Assembly (NCBI GenBank): GCA_014879445.1
Contig: JACSSC010000039.1
Location: 82,757 to 146,756 of the forward strand
Reading direction: 5' to 3'
DNA from: Candidatus Competibacteraceae bacterium
Lineage (GTDB): Bacteria > Bacteroidota > Bacteroidia > CAIKAF01
Length of the DNA: 64,000 bases
The position numbers were made by a program, and so were the translations under genes. This document shows positions 10,301 through 19,291 of the stretch, in pieces; position 1 is the stretch's first letter, and every line of letters starts with the position of its first letter. Under the pieces are notes generated by a model that ran no database searches, was not told the DNA's origin, and saw nothing but the letters and a program-made list of their open reading frames with translations.

Positions 10301-11077
10301 GCCTGTAAAATCGGCCACAATGTTTCTGGCTCCACTGTAAACGGTTTGTGCTGTGCCCGGCACATCTGCCGTATGTATGCGGTTCAATGAAACCAGCACT
10401 TCTCCATTTTCTGCGTCTATATATAACCATTGCCTTTGCATTGGTTGATGTGCATATATATCCATTTTCCATGCCAGTCGAAATCTCGGTTGATTTTCAT
10501 AATTTGCATCTTTTGCTACAATCACCAACTGTGGCGCAGGATAGTAGGTGGCCTGCGGATTCATGGTTTCCTGACGTAATAAATTTTCTTCTGTTTCAAT
10601 CTCCCATTTGTATTGCTGTGCACCTACATACATTAAGGCACGCTGAATCGCAAAATCCTTGCTTATGGTCGGATTGGTATTTGTTATATCTGTGGCGTAT
10701 GCTTCTCCATTCATGGATACTATCTTCCCATCGGAACCTATATGTATGTGATACATAGCAAATTCAACAGGTATATGATGAAAATATTGCTGAAATGTGA
10801 TGTGATGCATCCCAAGCATATCGGTTTGTTGTTTCATCATCTTCCAGTCGGATGCATCTTTGTCTTTTGTTAGTTTCTTCAATATTGTGGGTGTATGAAT
10901 GGCATCTACCGGAGTGTTGAATATAATATGTTGCGGTATGGGATTGTCTGATTTTAGACGTATAAGCGATGCATTGCTGAAATATTTATCGGCTTCTGAA
11001 CCGGTAAGAATGCGCTGCGATAATCCAGAAAGAAATGTTAGCGAGATAATACAAAGCAGAAGGTAAATGCGATTCAT
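7352..11077 (-). CDS. Secreted M4 (thermolysin-like) metallopeptidase with PKD, CUB-like domains and T9SS type A C-terminal sorting domain
   Basis: '[36 protein letters not shown]' (HExxH + Glu); PKD '[31 protein letters not shown]' and '[33 protein letters not shown]'; CUB-like '[22 protein letters not shown]'; C-term '[15 protein letters not shown]...[22 protein letters not shown]'. Confidence 0.93.
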   Translation of the reverse strand: [1241 protein letters not shown]

Positions 11078-11138
11078 GTTTTAAAATTTATTTAAAGATA
11101 GTGATTTTTAGTGTAGGAGAATGAAAAATAACGGTGTG

Positions 11139-13169
11139 TTATTTCTCAATTCTAATTTCTACACGTCTATTTTTTTGCCGGTTGTTGGGATTGTCTGTTC
11201 CATCAACATTCGTGTTTTCTACTGCCGGTTTGGATTTTCCATACCATTTTTTCTGAATCCTACCGGCATTTATTCCATTTCGTATGAGCCAATTAGCGGC
11301 AGCGTTTACACGATTTTTTGATAATGTTATGTTAAATCCGTCTGAGCTGATATGGTCGGTATGTCCTTCCAAATATACTTTATAATCAGGATTACGCTTG
11401 AGGTAATCTCTTACTTGTTCTAATACACGAATGGACTCTTCTCGCAGGTCGTACACATGATAATCAAAATAGATATTGGATGGCGTAAACGAATCTGCTG
11501 TCTTGGTTTCACTTGCGTCGGCTATGACAGGAGCAGGTTCCAGATAAATGTCCAACTCAATGGATGCTTTAAGCGGATTCTCAAAACGAGAATGAAATGA
11601 TTGCTGATGACTTTTGTATCCGGTGGCTGTGACATCTAGCTTGAAATTTTTTGAAAATGGTACTTCTCCTTTAAAAACCCCAGTAGCTGATTCTTCTACC
11701 TGAATCATTGCATCAATACCACTTTGTAAAATTTCTGTATTTGCAGATATCGGCTGTTTGGTTGTTGCGTCATATACGCTAATAGTTAACGGAATTTTTA
11801 CATCATCCAGTAATGTGAGTTTGTAAATATCTTTTTCACCCTCTCCTCCCTTCCGGTCTGAATCAAAGTATGCAGTTTTTTCGTCTGCTGTGAAGAAAAT
11901 GAATACATCATTGGATGGCGTGTTAATCGGGTATCCAAAATTAATCGGTGTGCTCCATGCTCCATTCTCCCATTTGGATTTGAAAAAATCGAATCCCCCC
12001 ATCGAATTATGCCCTTGTGAGCTGAAGTAAAGTGTTTTTCCGTCTGCACTTATGAATACGCAATCTTCGTCATAGGGTGTATTAATGGTGGACCCTATAT
12101 TACTGGGTTGAGACCATTTTTTGGTTGATGAATTGTACTCGGTTTTGAATATATCCATGCTGCCATTTGTGGTGAGCTTCTCATGATTGCTGGTGAAATA
12201 AATGGTCTTTCCATCTGCCGTCATCGAGGCGTGTGTCTCCCTGTATTTGGTGCTTACGGCGCTTAGTTTCTTGGGAGCGCTCCATTCTTTTCCGTCATAG
12301 TTCGACTCGTATATATCACCCTTCCCCTTGTAGCGATAGATAAAAAGTTTCTTGCCATCTGCCGAAAGCCATACCGGCGCTTCGTGATCGGAAGTGTTGA
12401 TTTTCCCTTTGATCTTCTTTGCTGCCGACCATTCCCCATTTTTGGCCTTTTGCGAAAAATAAATGTCTTCGTATTGATATACATCGCCCGTTGGCGTTTT
12501 GCCACCGGTATTGCCCGACCTGCGTGATGTGAATACCAAAAGTGTTTCGTCGGCATTTACTACAGCGGTGTAATCAGGGTATTTGGAATTTATTTTCTTT
12601 CCTAAGTTTTCAAACACAACCACCATCGTGTCGCGTGTTAGATTAATACCGTTCTCACATTGCGCAATCCGTAGTTCGCACAACGATATATCATCCCTCA
12701 ATTCTTGCTTGTTTTTCTTTTTCGCTTTTTCTAATCCTTGTTGCGCCAAGATGATTACTTCTCTATATTTTGTAATGGCCTTATGAAACATCCCGGCTTG
12801 ATGTAGGGCTTCGGCTAACTGAAAAAGCGTGGTTTCTTTATATGTAGGGTCTAGTTCAATCGCTTTCTCTAAGTAGGTTGTTGACTGCATCTTGTTGTTC
12901 ATTGTGAAATAGATATTGCCAATCTGATAATTAAGTCGGGCATGGTTGGGATTAAAGTCGTGTGCTTTCAGATACAGGTCTAACGCCTTTTCGTAATACG
13001 ATGGTCCTTGATCATAATATTTATTTGCCCTGTCGTAATTCGCAACGGCTTTCTTAAGCAATTGTTTGTTGAATGGAAAATTCTCTTCCTTAAATTCAAC
13101 ATGCTGTGCAAATGAATATAGCGTGCCGGTTATAATTAGTATGCCGGTAAGAATGTTTTTTGTTTTCAT
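11139..13169 (-). CDS. OmpA-family protein with TPR, PD40 beta-propeller and CRD-like domains (PorE-like)
   Basis: TPR N-terminus, repeated 'SADGKTLYFSSQGHNSMGGFDFFKS'-type PD40 units, CRD-like 'ISVYDATTKQPISANTEI', C-terminal OmpA 'YKVYLEGHTDHISSDGFNITLSKNRVNAAANWLIRNGI'. Start moved from 13205 to the internal ATG at 13169 (MKTKNILTGILIITG signal peptide); a TATATTTG -7-like element (13189-13196, minus) lies inside the longer ORF. Confidence 0.85.
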   Translation of the reverse strand: MKTKNILTGILIITGTLYSFAQHVEFKEENFPFNKQLLKKAVANYDRANKYYDQGPSYYEKALDLYLKAHDFNPNHARLNYQIGNIYFTMNNKMQSTTYLEKAIELDPTYKETTLFQLAEALHQAGMFHKAITKYREVIILAQQGLEKAKKKNKQELRDDISLCELRIAQCENGINLTRDTMVVVFENLGKKINSKYPDYTAVVNADETLLVFTSRRSGNTGGKTPTGDVYQYEDIYFSQKAKNGEWSAAKKIKGKINTSDHEAPVWLSADGKKLFIYRYKGKGDIYESNYDGKEWSAPKKLSAVSTKYRETHASMTADGKTIYFTSNHEKLTTNGSMDIFKTEYNSSTKKWSQPSNIGSTINTPYDEDCVFISADGKTLYFSSQGHNSMGGFDFFKSKWENGAWSTPINFGYPINTPSNDVFIFFTADEKTAYFDSDRKGGEGEKDIYKLTLLDDVKIPLTISVYDATTKQPISANTEILQSGIDAMIQVEESATGVFKGEVPFSKNFKLDVTATGYKSHQQSFHSRFENPLKASIELDIYLEPAPVIADASETKTADSFTPSNIYFDYHVYDLREESIRVLEQVRDYLKRNPDYKVYLEGHTDHISSDGFNITLSKNRVNAAANWLIRNGINAGRIQKKWYGKSKPAVENTNVDGTDNPNNRQKNRRVEIRIEK

Positions 13170-13240
13170 GAAGCGGTAATTTGTGTACCAAATATAATAA
13201 TTCAATCTATTTGGATACTTTCTAACTCAAATTACTCCCT

Positions 13241-16200
13241 TTATGATTTGCCTTTTCTTCTTTCTTTGATGCCATCTACAATCGAATACACTACGGGTAC
13301 AAGATATACCGTTAGTATCAGCGATGATATCAGTCCGCCAATGATTACCCATGCCAATCCGTTTTTCCATTCGCTCGCTGTTCCTTTTGCCATGGCGATA
13401 GGCAACATCCCAAAGGCCATGGCTAATGTCGTCATCAGTATGGGGCGCATCCTACCCTTACCGGCTTTTATCAATGCTTCTCGGTAATGCATGCCGCCTG
13501 CCTTGAGTTGATTAGTGAAGTCAACTATTAAAATGGCATTTTTGGCTACCAATCCCATCAACATAATCATGCCAAGTAAGGCAAATAAACTGATGTTGCT
13601 TAATGAAAGATTTAAGGCCAAAAATGCGCCAATAACGGCTACCGGTATGGAGAATAAAACTACAAACGGATATATGAAACTATCATATAGCGCTACCATG
13701 ATGAGATAAATTAGAATAAAGGATATAAGCAATACCGAACCTAATGCGCCAAAACTATCATTCTGTCGCTTAATGTCACTGCCCCATGCCATCGTGATTT
13801 CTTCAGGCAACGGATGCTGTGTCATATAGCTTTTTACATCGTCGGCTACCGTGCCTGATGGTCGCCCTAATGCCTCGGCTGTTAGTGTTACCGATGATTG
13901 CCTGTCTTTGCGTTCTAGCAATGATGGTGAACTGGCCTGCACTACTTCGGCAAATTGCCCAACTTCTATAGCTATACCCATCGGATTGACGATAACAAGA
14001 TGCTGAACATCTTCATAGTGGGCGCGGCTAAATTCATCCAACCATATCCTGATTGGATATTCAGTACCACCCTCTGTGATACTCGCCTCGTCGTTGCCTG
14101 CATATGCTGTTCGCAAATTTATCCCCGTTAATGATGCATTTAGCCCCAGCCGCTGCATCTTGTCATAATCGGGTATAACCTGATACTCCGGACTCCCTTC
14201 TTCAACTGATAATCTCACATTATCAGCCCCGGGTATTTCACTTATCACCTCTTTTAAATGATGTGCTGTGCGCATTACCAAATTCAAATCTGCACCGCTT
14301 AATGTAATCTCAATCGGCGCTGATCGGGGTATTAATCCTAATGTGGCAATGGAATAGTTGATACCCGGATATTTCTCCGATAGGTCGCTGCGCAATTCTT
14401 GCATGTAGGCTTCTGTTGATATATATTTTTTCTTTTCCGACGACTTGAGCTGTATGGTAAATTCCGTTTTGTATGACAACCCTACACCCAAACTGCCTAT
14501 CCCTGTGCCCGGCCCGCCTACATTACTGAAAACGGACTCCACATAGGGCGACGACAGTATGTATTGCTCAATTTCATTTGAAATCTGATTGTTTTTCGAT
14601 AGGGGAGTGGTTTTGTCAAATTCCATGCTCATGCGAAATTTTCCCTGATCTCCGGTCGAAATCAATTCTTTACCAATAATTCCCTGCTTCATCATGATGC
14701 CGGTAAGTGCAAACAGAAAAATTACTATGCCCCCAAATATGAGTTTATGATTCAAAACCCATTGCAGTTGCCTTCCGTATGCTTCTGTAAAACGGTTAAG
14801 CTGATGCTCAAACCACAATAAAAATCGATTGAAAAAATTTGTGGGCTGCAAATCTTCCTTCTTCCCAATTCGTGAAGCCATCCAAGGGGTAAGCGTAAAT
14901 CCTACTAATAAGCTAGTAAGCGTGGATGTAATCACAACCACCGAAAATTGCCTGAGCATATCGGCTACAAATACTTCAAGAAATAGAATCGGGAAAAATA
15001 CGACTACGTCAACCAATGTAATGGATAAGGCCGAAAATCCAATCTCCATCCTGCCATCCATGGCTGCTTTTTTCTTCTCTTTTCCCATGTCTAAATGCCG
15101 CTGTATATTCTCCAATACTACTGTAGCATCGTCAACAAGTATTCCTATGATTAACGACATGGCCAATAGCGTCATCAGGTTGAGGGTGTATCCAAGTAAC
15201 CACATTACGGCAAATGCGGTAACCAGTGATGTGGGTATAGCAACCAATACAATGAGTGAGTTTCTGAAGCTGCGAAGAAACAATAGCATCACAATGGATA
15301 CTAATATGACAGCTAAAATCAAATCAAATACAACCGAATTTACGGCCGCTATCGTGTTGTCCGTACTGTCATCTGCTATGATGAATTTTACTTCCTGTTC
15401 TGCATGCTGATTTTCTATCTTGCTGAGGGTTTTTCTTACTTCTTTTGATACATCTACGGCATTCGCATCACCTTGCTTTTTTATCAGCAATCCAATCCCA
15501 TCTTTGCCGTTGTATCTGCTGTACGACCCAACCTCTCGGATGGTGTCGGTTACTGTTGCTACATCTTTTACATATATCGGGCTGCCCGGCACAGGCATGC
15601 CTATTTGTACATGCTCGATATCATATACCGAGGTGTATTTTCCTGTTAATCGAACCGAATTACGCTCGTCTGAGGTTTGCACCTTGCCTGATGGTATATC
15701 CATGCCCGAACGCTTAATGGATTCGGTCAGTTGAAGCATGGATACTTTGTAATGTCGTAGCTTGTCAGGGTCTGCTTTTACCTGTATTTCGCGTTCATTC
15801 CCTCCCAACATGGTAATCTCTGCCACACCTTTGATTTGTTGTATCTGTGGCAAAAAATCGTCTTTCATGCGCTGGTAAAATTCTTTGGCCGGCATGTTGC
15901 CGGTGGCGCTCACCGACATGATGGGCAAATCGTTGGGCGATACTTTGCTCATTACTGGATTCTGAATGTCTGCCGGCAAATCTTTGCGTATGTTGTCAAT
16001 GTAACGCTGCGCATCCTGCATCGTCTTGTCTAAGTCGGTACCATATTTCAAATTGGCTATGACTACCGACGCATTCGGCAGCGATTTGGTTACGATATAA
16101 TCTACTCCCTCCAAATTCGCCAACGCATCTTCTATCTTTCTCGATACTGATGTCTCTACTTCCTGAGGGTCAGCCCCAGGATATCCCGTTTTTATTACTA

Positions 16201-16333
16201 CCACCGGCTGATTAAAGTCGGGCATGAGTTCATAACTCAGATTCTTGTACCCTATATACCCCAATAGGATAAAGATACTGAATAATACAATGATGAGTGA
16301 GGGTCGCCTGATAGATATTTCGGTTATGTTCAT
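13241..16333 (-). CDS. RND efflux transporter permease (AcrB/MMPL-type HAE family)
   Basis: 1030 aa; 'SIRRPSLIIVLFSIFILLGYIGYKNLSYELMPDFNQPVVVIKTGYPGADPQEVE', 'LMTLLAMSLIIGILVDDATVVLENIQRHL', 'GRMRPILMTTLAMAFGMLPIA'. Confidence 0.97.
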   Translation of the reverse strand: MNITEISIRRPSLIIVLFSIFILLGYIGYKNLSYELMPDFNQPVVVIKTGYPGADPQEVETSVSRKIEDALANLEGVDYIVTKSLPNASVVIANLKYGTDLDKTMQDAQRYIDNIRKDLPADIQNPVMSKVSPNDLPIMSVSATGNMPAKEFYQRMKDDFLPQIQQIKGVAEITMLGGNEREIQVKADPDKLRHYKVSMLQLTESIKRSGMDIPSGKVQTSDERNSVRLTGKYTSVYDIEHVQIGMPVPGSPIYVKDVATVTDTIREVGSYSRYNGKDGIGLLIKKQGDANAVDVSKEVRKTLSKIENQHAEQEVKFIIADDSTDNTIAAVNSVVFDLILAVILVSIVMLLFLRSFRNSLIVLVAIPTSLVTAFAVMWLLGYTLNLMTLLAMSLIIGILVDDATVVLENIQRHLDMGKEKKKAAMDGRMEIGFSALSITLVDVVVFFPILFLEVFVADMLRQFSVVVITSTLTSLLVGFTLTPWMASRIGKKEDLQPTNFFNRFLLWFEHQLNRFTEAYGRQLQWVLNHKLIFGGIVIFLFALTGIMMKQGIIGKELISTGDQGKFRMSMEFDKTTPLSKNNQISNEIEQYILSSPYVESVFSNVGGPGTGIGSLGVGLSYKTEFTIQLKSSEKKKYISTEAYMQELRSDLSEKYPGINYSIATLGLIPRSAPIEITLSGADLNLVMRTAHHLKEVISEIPGADNVRLSVEEGSPEYQVIPDYDKMQRLGLNASLTGINLRTAYAGNDEASITEGGTEYPIRIWLDEFSRAHYEDVQHLVIVNPMGIAIEVGQFAEVVQASSPSLLERKDRQSSVTLTAEALGRPSGTVADDVKSYMTQHPLPEEITMAWGSDIKRQNDSFGALGSVLLISFILIYLIMVALYDSFIYPFVVLFSIPVAVIGAFLALNLSLSNISLFALLGMIMLMGLVAKNAILIVDFTNQLKAGGMHYREALIKAGKGRMRPILMTTLAMAFGMLPIAMAKGTASEWKNGLAWVIIGGLISSLILTVYLVPVVYSIVDGIKERRKGKS

Positions 16334-16365
16334 ATTCCTTTTTTTGAGTGCATCTTCGTTTATTC

Positions 16366-17445
16366 TTAATTTCTTTCGGCAGGTCTAACGGATGCGCCTT
16401 CATACAGATTCATATATCCTCCTGTTATGATGATGTCACCCGACGATAATCCTGATGATATGATAACCTGGTTTTTGATTCGCTGCTCTATTCGAACCAT
16501 TCGCAATACGGCCTTCCCGTTTTCTATAACATACACCTGAGTACTCGAACCACTACCCGATATGCTTGATGCCGGTATGCTGATCTTCTTTTCTGTTGAC
16601 GATATTCCCGTATGCACAGTCCCAAACATGCCTGCTTTTATTTCCATCTCTTTAGTGTTGGCTACTCTAAACTGCACCGGAAAACTATTGCCCTGATTCG
16701 ATTTGCTGCCTGTCATGCTTACTTTGCCCTCTAACTTCCAATCCGGATATACATCAGCTGTTATTTGATGCAAATCGCCTACGTGGAACTGTGTTATCTT
16801 TTTCTCTGGTACCCATATGGTAAATCGCAAATGACTTATATCCGTAATCTGCATCACCGGTACGCCAGGCGCTGCATATGCACCAACTTCTGTTAGCTTT
16901 TGTGTTACAATACCCGAAAATGGTGCCGTAATCGTGGTCTTAGCTATTTGTTCGCGTAATGTGTTGCGCTGTACAATGGCAGTGGCTAACCCCAACTCCG
17001 CCTTCTCTAATTGAACGCCTTGTATAGCGTCTGCTGCCGCTAATATTTTGTATCGCTTTACATCGGCTTCTAATGATGCAATCTGTAATTCTACACTCTC
17101 TAACTGAAGTTTGAGCAGTGTGTTGTCGAGCTGAACCAACGGCTTGCCCTTCTCTACACGGTCGCCGAATTCTGCATATACGGCTGTTACTTTTCCCTGT
17201 ACCTCTGCGCTAATCTTACTTTCTCTATCGGGCTCAAATGTGCCACTGTAATCATGCGCATGCAGCACATCTCGCATCCTTACGGTATCTACCGGCACTA
17301 TCATCTCCTGCGCCTTGTCGTATTGATAAACTCTCGATACCGTTTTTTCTTTGTTCATCTTCAATCGCAATACAATCCCTATTATCATTACGACCGGAAT
17401 AATAAGCCATAAAATTTTTCTATTTATTCTTCTTTTGGTTTTCAT
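16366..17445 (-). CDS. RND efflux periplasmic adaptor (membrane fusion) subunit
   Basis: 'YSGTFEPDRESKISAEVQGKVTAVYAEFGDRVEKGKPLVQLDNTLLKLQLES', 'TITAPFSGIVTQKLTEVGAYAAPGVPVMQI'. Confidence 0.95.
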   Translation of the reverse strand: MKTKRRINRKILWLIIPVVMIIGIVLRLKMNKEKTVSRVYQYDKAQEMIVPVDTVRMRDVLHAHDYSGTFEPDRESKISAEVQGKVTAVYAEFGDRVEKGKPLVQLDNTLLKLQLESVELQIASLEADVKRYKILAAADAIQGVQLEKAELGLATAIVQRNTLREQIAKTTITAPFSGIVTQKLTEVGAYAAPGVPVMQITDISHLRFTIWVPEKKITQFHVGDLHQITADVYPDWKLEGKVSMTGSKSNQGNSFPVQFRVANTKEMEIKAGMFGTVHTGISSTEKKISIPASSISGSGSSTQVYVIENGKAVLRMVRIEQRIKNQVIISSGLSSGDIIITGGYMNLYEGASVRPAERN

Positions 17446-17447
17446 GT

Positions 17448-18779
17448 TTACTTGTTTTGATTGTACAATTTATTTCCTGTTAATCTCTTGAGTTCTATGT
17501 CTGATTTTAAGTATTCTATTACTGCATTTACATACGTTTGTTCGGCTTCTCGTAAACTATTGTCGGACATCAATACATCATTGAGTGATGCCAGCCCTTG
17601 TCTGTGTTGTAATAAAACCTGATCGTATAGGGTGGTCGCTAATTGTATTTGCTTCTTCGCATTCTCCACCGTTTGATATGCTTGCTTGCGCTGCCTTATT
17701 GCATTTCCGGTTAGCATTTCATTCTGTTCTATTGATAGCTCAGTTTGTAGCTTACTGTTCTTTATTTCTGTTTTCTTTTGCTTGATCTTTCGTAGCGTTA
17801 TCGTGCCATCAAATAAGGGATAGCTAAACTGAACACCGGCAAATCCCATTGGGTAAAAGTTGATGAACTCATTCGGCGCTTTATCATATCCCAATCCCAT
17901 TGCTCCATACGTGGCATACATGGATAGCGATGGCAAATATGATAGCTTCAATGCCTTTAGTTCTGTTTGCAATCGCTTCTCCAGTATCTTGGCTATTTGT
18001 ATTTCGGTTGTTTCATGCCTCGAATAATCACCCGACTCAAATACGCTACCTAACTTTTCTACTTTTATCTCCCGACTCATCTCTATGCCCATCGTAAATA
18101 GCATAGCCGATATTACTTGCTCATATCTGTTTGATACGATTTCCTTCTGGGTGTTTAGTTGCGATATTTGTAATTCAATCTTCCCTACATCGCTTCTCTT
18201 AGCCATCTGCTGCGCTTGCAAACTACTCACAATTGTCAATAACTTCTTCATGTTTGCTATGCTGCTGTCTATATACCCAACCTGATATTCCAATGCTTGT
18301 GCATTGTAATACAATTGATGCATGTCGAACAAAAGTTGCTCCTCTGATTTTTGATATTGCAGCTTGCTGAGATCTATCCCTACTCTACTTCCCTCTATGC
18401 CACCAATCAGTTGCGGATTGAAGATCGGCATCGCTATCTGCCCATTGAAATTTAGGTTGTGCTGTACCCCAAACTGTACTTCTTTAAATTGCCCATCAGG
18501 CCCGCCAAATACTGATAACGGCATGAGCTGATAGGGCAAATCAATATAATATTTGTAATCAGCATTCCCCTGTATCTTAGGTATGAAACCGGCCTTCGCT
18601 TCTTTGTTCTTTTGCTCGCTAATCTCTATCCCGTTTCTCGATATTTCTAATGGCTTGTTATGCGCTATTGCTGTGTCCAAACATTGTTTTAAACTCCAGC
18701 TTTGCGACCATACTGATTGCCCACTCCATGCTATTAGCATGATGAGAATTTTTGCTTGTTTGTGAGTATTTACTAACAT
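17448..18779 (-). CDS. TolC family outer-membrane efflux protein
   Basis: 'SLKQCLDTAIAHNKPLEISRNGIEISEQKNKEAKAGFIPKIQGNADY...', 'LRQAYQ...LYDQVLLQHRQGLASLNDVLMSDNSLREAEQTYVNAVIEYLKSDIELKRLTG'. Confidence 0.95.
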   Translation of the reverse strand: MLVNTHKQAKILIMLIAWSGQSVWSQSWSLKQCLDTAIAHNKPLEISRNGIEISEQKNKEAKAGFIPKIQGNADYKYYIDLPYQLMPLSVFGGPDGQFKEVQFGVQHNLNFNGQIAMPIFNPQLIGGIEGSRVGIDLSKLQYQKSEEQLLFDMHQLYYNAQALEYQVGYIDSSIANMKKLLTIVSSLQAQQMAKRSDVGKIELQISQLNTQKEIVSNRYEQVISAMLFTMGIEMSREIKVEKLGSVFESGDYSRHETTEIQIAKILEKRLQTELKALKLSYLPSLSMYATYGAMGLGYDKAPNEFINFYPMGFAGVQFSYPLFDGTITLRKIKQKKTEIKNSKLQTELSIEQNEMLTGNAIRQRKQAYQTVENAKKQIQLATTLYDQVLLQHRQGLASLNDVLMSDNSLREAEQTYVNAVIEYLKSDIELKRLTGNKLYNQNK

Positions 18780-18799
18780 AATGATATAAATTTTTTTAA

Positions 18800-19285
18800 T
18801 TAATCGTCATCCGTTTCTTGTGTCGTATGCCCGCCTGATTGCACTTGACTGCTCTTTTCCGGATGCCTTATATGCCCACCTGTATTTCCTACATAATAAC
18901 TAAGCAATACACTCAGCAGCGAGATAAATATAACAGCCCAAACGGTATATCTAGCCACTTTCCATTTTAGCCAATGTGCGGTTAGCGTAAATGCTGCAAC
19001 AAGCAACAGCGCCATTTGAATCATAAAATAGGGCTTGGCGGCTTCTTCATGGGCCTCAATGTCAGATTCTGATATGCCCGCTATCTGCGCTACTGTATCT
19101 TCTGATAATTCGCCCGAAAATAATACAGGAACTGTTGTCATGGCCGAAATCAGAAGTATAATCAATGCTGCAACTTTAACTCCTTGACTTCTAAATAGCA
19201 CACTGCCCACAAGTGTCAAAAATCCTATAAAGGTGCCAACAATGGGCACGTGGGTCAACATTAAATGTACTTGTACAGGGTTCAT
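18800..19285 (-). CDS. Small polytopic membrane protein (four predicted hydrophobic helices; DUF2231-like at best)
   Basis: 'MNPVQVHLMLTHVPIVGTFIGFLTLVGSVLFRSQGVKVAALIILLISAMTTVPVLF...' and C-terminal 'GNTGGHIRHPEKSSQ'; family assignment uncertain. Confidence 0.6.
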   Translation of the reverse strand: MNPVQVHLMLTHVPIVGTFIGFLTLVGSVLFRSQGVKVAALIILLISAMTTVPVLFSGELSEDTVAQIAGISESDIEAHEEAAKPYFMIQMALLLVAAFTLTAHWLKWKVARYTVWAVIFISLLSVLLSYYVGNTGGHIRHPEKSSQVQSGGHTTQETDDD

Positions 19286-19291
19286 CGTTTG

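Noticed and set aside
10348-10758. 136-aa + ORF antisense to the M4 metallopeptidase
   Set aside because: Antisense shadow ORF with no domain or RBS support.
14829-15410. 193-aa + ORF antisense to the RND permease
   Set aside because: Shadow ORF; Ser/Thr/Asn-rich composition typical of antisense frames, and the minus-strand RND protein is unambiguous.
13241-18779. RND/MFP/TolC cluster as a heavy-metal (Cus-type) system
   Set aside because: No metal-binding motif or CusF-like protein found; permease reads as a generic HAE-type pump.
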